Assembly (NCBI GenBank): GCA_015232825.1
Contig: JADFYY010000008.1
Location: 1 to 37,436 of the forward strand
From: Magnetococcales bacterium
Lineage (GTDB): Bacteria > Pseudomonadota > Magnetococcia > Magnetococcales > Magnetaquicoccaceae
Reading direction: 5' to 3'
DNA length: 37,436 bases
Under the pieces are notes generated by a model. It searched no databases. It saw only the letters and a list, made by a program, of their open reading frames with translations, and was not told the origin of the DNA. Shown one piece after another: positions 35,878 to 37,436 of the stretch. How positions within the stretch are numbered: position 1 is the first letter of the stretch; each line of letters opens with the position of its first letter. The translations under genes were made by a program, and so were the position numbers.

Positions 35878-37356
35878 ATGAATAGTCTACCTTTTTTGAG
35901 TCTGCTCATTGCCTTGCCCTTGTTGGGTGCGGTGCTGGCGTGGTTTGCTCCCAATGGACGTTGGGCGCGCAGTGTGGCTTTGAGTATCGGATTCTTTGAA
36001 TTGATTTTGGCGATAAAGGTGGTGTTTGCGTTTGATCCAAACAGCGCGGCCTTTCAATTGATTGAAAAACGGGCATGGATCCCTTCTTTGAACAGTCATT
36101 ACCATGTGGGCATTGATGGTTTGTCTGTTCTGTTTTTGCCCATGACCGCGCTTTTGTTTATTGCAACTTTGATTGCTGGTTGGAGTTTGGCCAATCGCAT
36201 GATGCCGCATCTTTATTTCGCCCTGTTGTTGTTTTTTGAAGGGGTGACCATGGGGATTTTTTGCGCCTTGGACACCATGTTGTTTTTTCTTTTTTGGGAA
36301 TTGACGTTGATTCCGATCTATTTTTTGGTCAGTTTGTGGGGTATCGGTCCCAATCGTCGTTATGCCGCGCTCAAGTACACCTTGTTTATGCTGGCGGGGG
36401 GGGCTCCATTGTTGTTTGGTTTGTTGCTGTCGGCGATGGCCAATTCTGGTCAACCTTTGTTGTTTGATTTGGTGGTACTGTTGCAAAATCCATTACCAAT
36501 TCAGGTGCAGTGGCCGGTATTTTTTTTGTTGTTGATTGGGTTTGGGGTTAAGGTTCCCTTTGTGCCTTTGCATGCTTGGCTTCCCACCATAGCCATGGAG
36601 GGGCCGGTGGCCATTACTGCCATTATGACTGGTTTGAAGCTTGGGGCGTATGGATTGATTCGTTTTTTGATGCCTTTGACTTCAGACGTGGCCCATGAAC
36701 TTCATTGGCTTTTGGAAGGGATTGCGGTTGTGGCTATTGTGTACGGGGCCTTGGCTGCGCTGGTACAGAGCAATTTGCGTCGAATGTTGGCTTTTTCTAG
36801 TATCAGTCATGTTGGATTGGTGGTGTTGGGGGTAGCATCGTTCTCTTTGCAGGGGGTGCAGGGGGCTTTGTATCAATTATTGAATTTCTCTTTGACTTCG
36901 GGGGGAATATTTTTGTTAGCGGGATTCCTTCATCAACGGCTTGGCTCCACTGATTTGACTCGGATGGGTGGTTTGATTCAACCGATCCCTTTGGCTACGG
37001 GAATGTTTTTGTTGATGGGATTGGCCAGCATGGGGATTCCATTGACTTCTGGTTTTCCGGGGGAGTTTTTGTTGCTTGTTGGGGCATTGCAACATCACAT
37101 TGGGTCTGGTTTAGCTGCTTTGGGAGGGGTTATTTTGGGTGCGGGGTATTTTTTAAGGTTTTATCGTCGTGCCTTTTTGGGTCCATTGGGTCCGAGTGTC
37201 CCGGAGCGGCTTCCGTCTCTTCTTCCACGGGAGATGTTGATTTTAATCACCTTTGCGATTTTGATTCTTGTTGGTGGGTGGTTTCCTTCCATTATTCTAG
37301 ATATAATTTTTACAGCGTCACAGAATTGGTTGGATCATATAAATTATAACTATTAA
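35878..37356 (+). CDS. ND4/NuoM-like proton-channel subunit, last gene of the operon
   Basis: This 492-aa NuoM-like protein keeps the proton-path residues Glu141 (FFLFWELTLIPIYFL), Lys225 (GVKVPFVPLHAWLP) and Lys254 (GLKLGAYG). It begins 9 nt after the previous stop, with AAAGAG as a weak ribosome-binding site. It is the fourth antiporter-like subunit in the operon. It resembles the 28127 gene product in the TM5 and TM7 regions but is clearly diverged from it elsewhere. A terminator follows 15 bp after the stop. Coding-strand composition is very rich in T and G, as expected for hydrophobic codons. Confidence 0.9.
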   Translation: MNSLPFLSLLIALPLLGAVLAWFAPNGRWARSVALSIGFFELILAIKVVFAFDPNSAAFQLIEKRAWIPSLNSHYHVGIDGLSVLFLPMTALLFIATLIAGWSLANRMMPHLYFALLLFFEGVTMGIFCALDTMLFFLFWELTLIPIYFLVSLWGIGPNRRYAALKYTLFMLAGGAPLLFGLLLSAMANSGQPLLFDLVVLLQNPLPIQVQWPVFFLLLIGFGVKVPFVPLHAWLPTIAMEGPVAITAIMTGLKLGAYGLIRFLMPLTSDVAHELHWLLEGIAVVAIVYGALAALVQSNLRRMLAFSSISHVGLVVLGVASFSLQGVQGALYQLLNFSLTSGGIFLLAGFLHQRLGSTDLTRMGGLIQPIPLATGMFLLMGLASMGIPLTSGFPGEFLLLVGALQHHIGSGLAALGGVILGAGYFLRFYRRAFLGPLGPSVPERLPSLLPREMLILITFAILILVGGWFPSIILDIIFTASQNWLDHINYNY

Positions 37357-37371
37357 AATAAAAGAGAGGGT

Positions 37372-37391
37372 TTGGGAGATTCATCTCCCAA
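37372..37391 (+). terminator. Rho-independent terminator of the carbon-uptake operon
   Basis: TTGGGAGA and TCTCCCAA form a perfect 8-bp stem with a TTCA loop, followed by GGTTTTG and a T-rich stretch. It lies 15 bp after the last stop codon. Confidence 0.75.
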
Positions 37392-37401
37392 GGTTTTGCC
37401 T

Positions 37402-37421
37402 TTGACTTTGACTTTGATTTT
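37402..37421 (+). repeat. Short TTTGAC-type tandem repeat at the window edge
   Basis: TTTGACTTTGACTTTGATTT contains three near-perfect hexamer units just after the terminator. It may continue outside the window, and no function is evident. Confidence 0.45.
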
Positions 37422-37436
37422 GCTTTTATTGCCTTT

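Noticed and set aside
28127-37356. Respiratory complex I (nuo) operon
   Set aside because: Only NuoL/NuoM-like membrane subunits are present. There are no quinone-site, iron-sulfur or NADH-binding subunits and no NuoA/H/J/K/N, while DabA sits in the middle.
28127-37356. Mrp-type Na+/H+ antiporter operon
   Set aside because: The small subunits MrpB, C, E, F and G are missing and DabA replaces them, so a DAB-type module explains the genes better.
1-37436. CRISPR arrays, prophage, insertion sequences with transposase, rRNA genes
   Set aside because: No regularly spaced repeats, phage genes, transposase frames or rRNA sequence were seen on either strand.

Overview
This 37.4 kb window is chromosomal DNA from a Gram-negative bacterium, most likely a motile, metabolically flexible proteobacterium. 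The evidence is two large chemoreceptors, a TRAP uptake system, FAD-dependent thymidylate synthase (ThyX), sigma-54 two-component control and an inorganic-carbon uptake locus. The gene mix resembles Magnetococcia-type autotrophs, but nothing in the window fixes the taxon, so this is a guess.

Left part (1-9.8 kb). A short inverted repeat and a tRNA-Leu(UAA) lie at the edge. A JAMM peptidase gene and a WGR/metallo-beta-lactamase pair are read divergently from overlapping promoters. A mostly minus-strand block then reads, in transcription order: nnr (NAD(P)HX repair), an iron-sulfur aldo/keto reductase, thyX, a periplasmic cyclophilin, a fusion of a degenerate nucleotide-cyclase domain with three cold-shock domains, and a CZB-type chemoreceptor. 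Several of these genes overlap by 4 bases and probably form one transcript.

Middle (9.9-25.3 kb). On the plus strand are a complete TRAP transporter (dctP-dctQ-dctM), a Cache-type chemoreceptor, a potassium operon (trkA-trkH plus a 6-TM K+ channel with three RCK_C domains) and a GGDEF-EAL-GAF-GGDEF protein. On the minus strand are a histidine kinase and its NtrC-type sigma-54 activator.

Right part (25.3-37.4 kb) is the most interesting region. Divergent from the two-component genes is an eight-gene operon: two small proteins sharing an AxTFAxAGExDxA motif, a SulP-STAS anion transporter, and a DAB-type inorganic-carbon module. The module has DabA (DUF2309, with its carbonic-anhydrase-like Cys/Asp/His/Cys residues intact) and four proton-channel-like membrane subunits (one ND5/DabB-like, three ND4-like), where characterised DAB systems have one. 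No hydrophilic complex I subunit is present, so this is not a respiratory NADH dehydrogenase.

The 278-bp region before the operon has a textbook sigma-54 layout: two copies of the palindrome TTGCA-N3-TGCAA, an IHF-type site, and a -24/-12 promoter 43 bp before the first start codon. One palindrome also covers the -10 box of the divergent kinase promoter. I infer that the adjacent kinase/activator pair switches on a combined SulP plus expanded-DAB bicarbonate/CO2 uptake system and represses its own synthesis. A hairpin terminator closes the operon just before the window ends.
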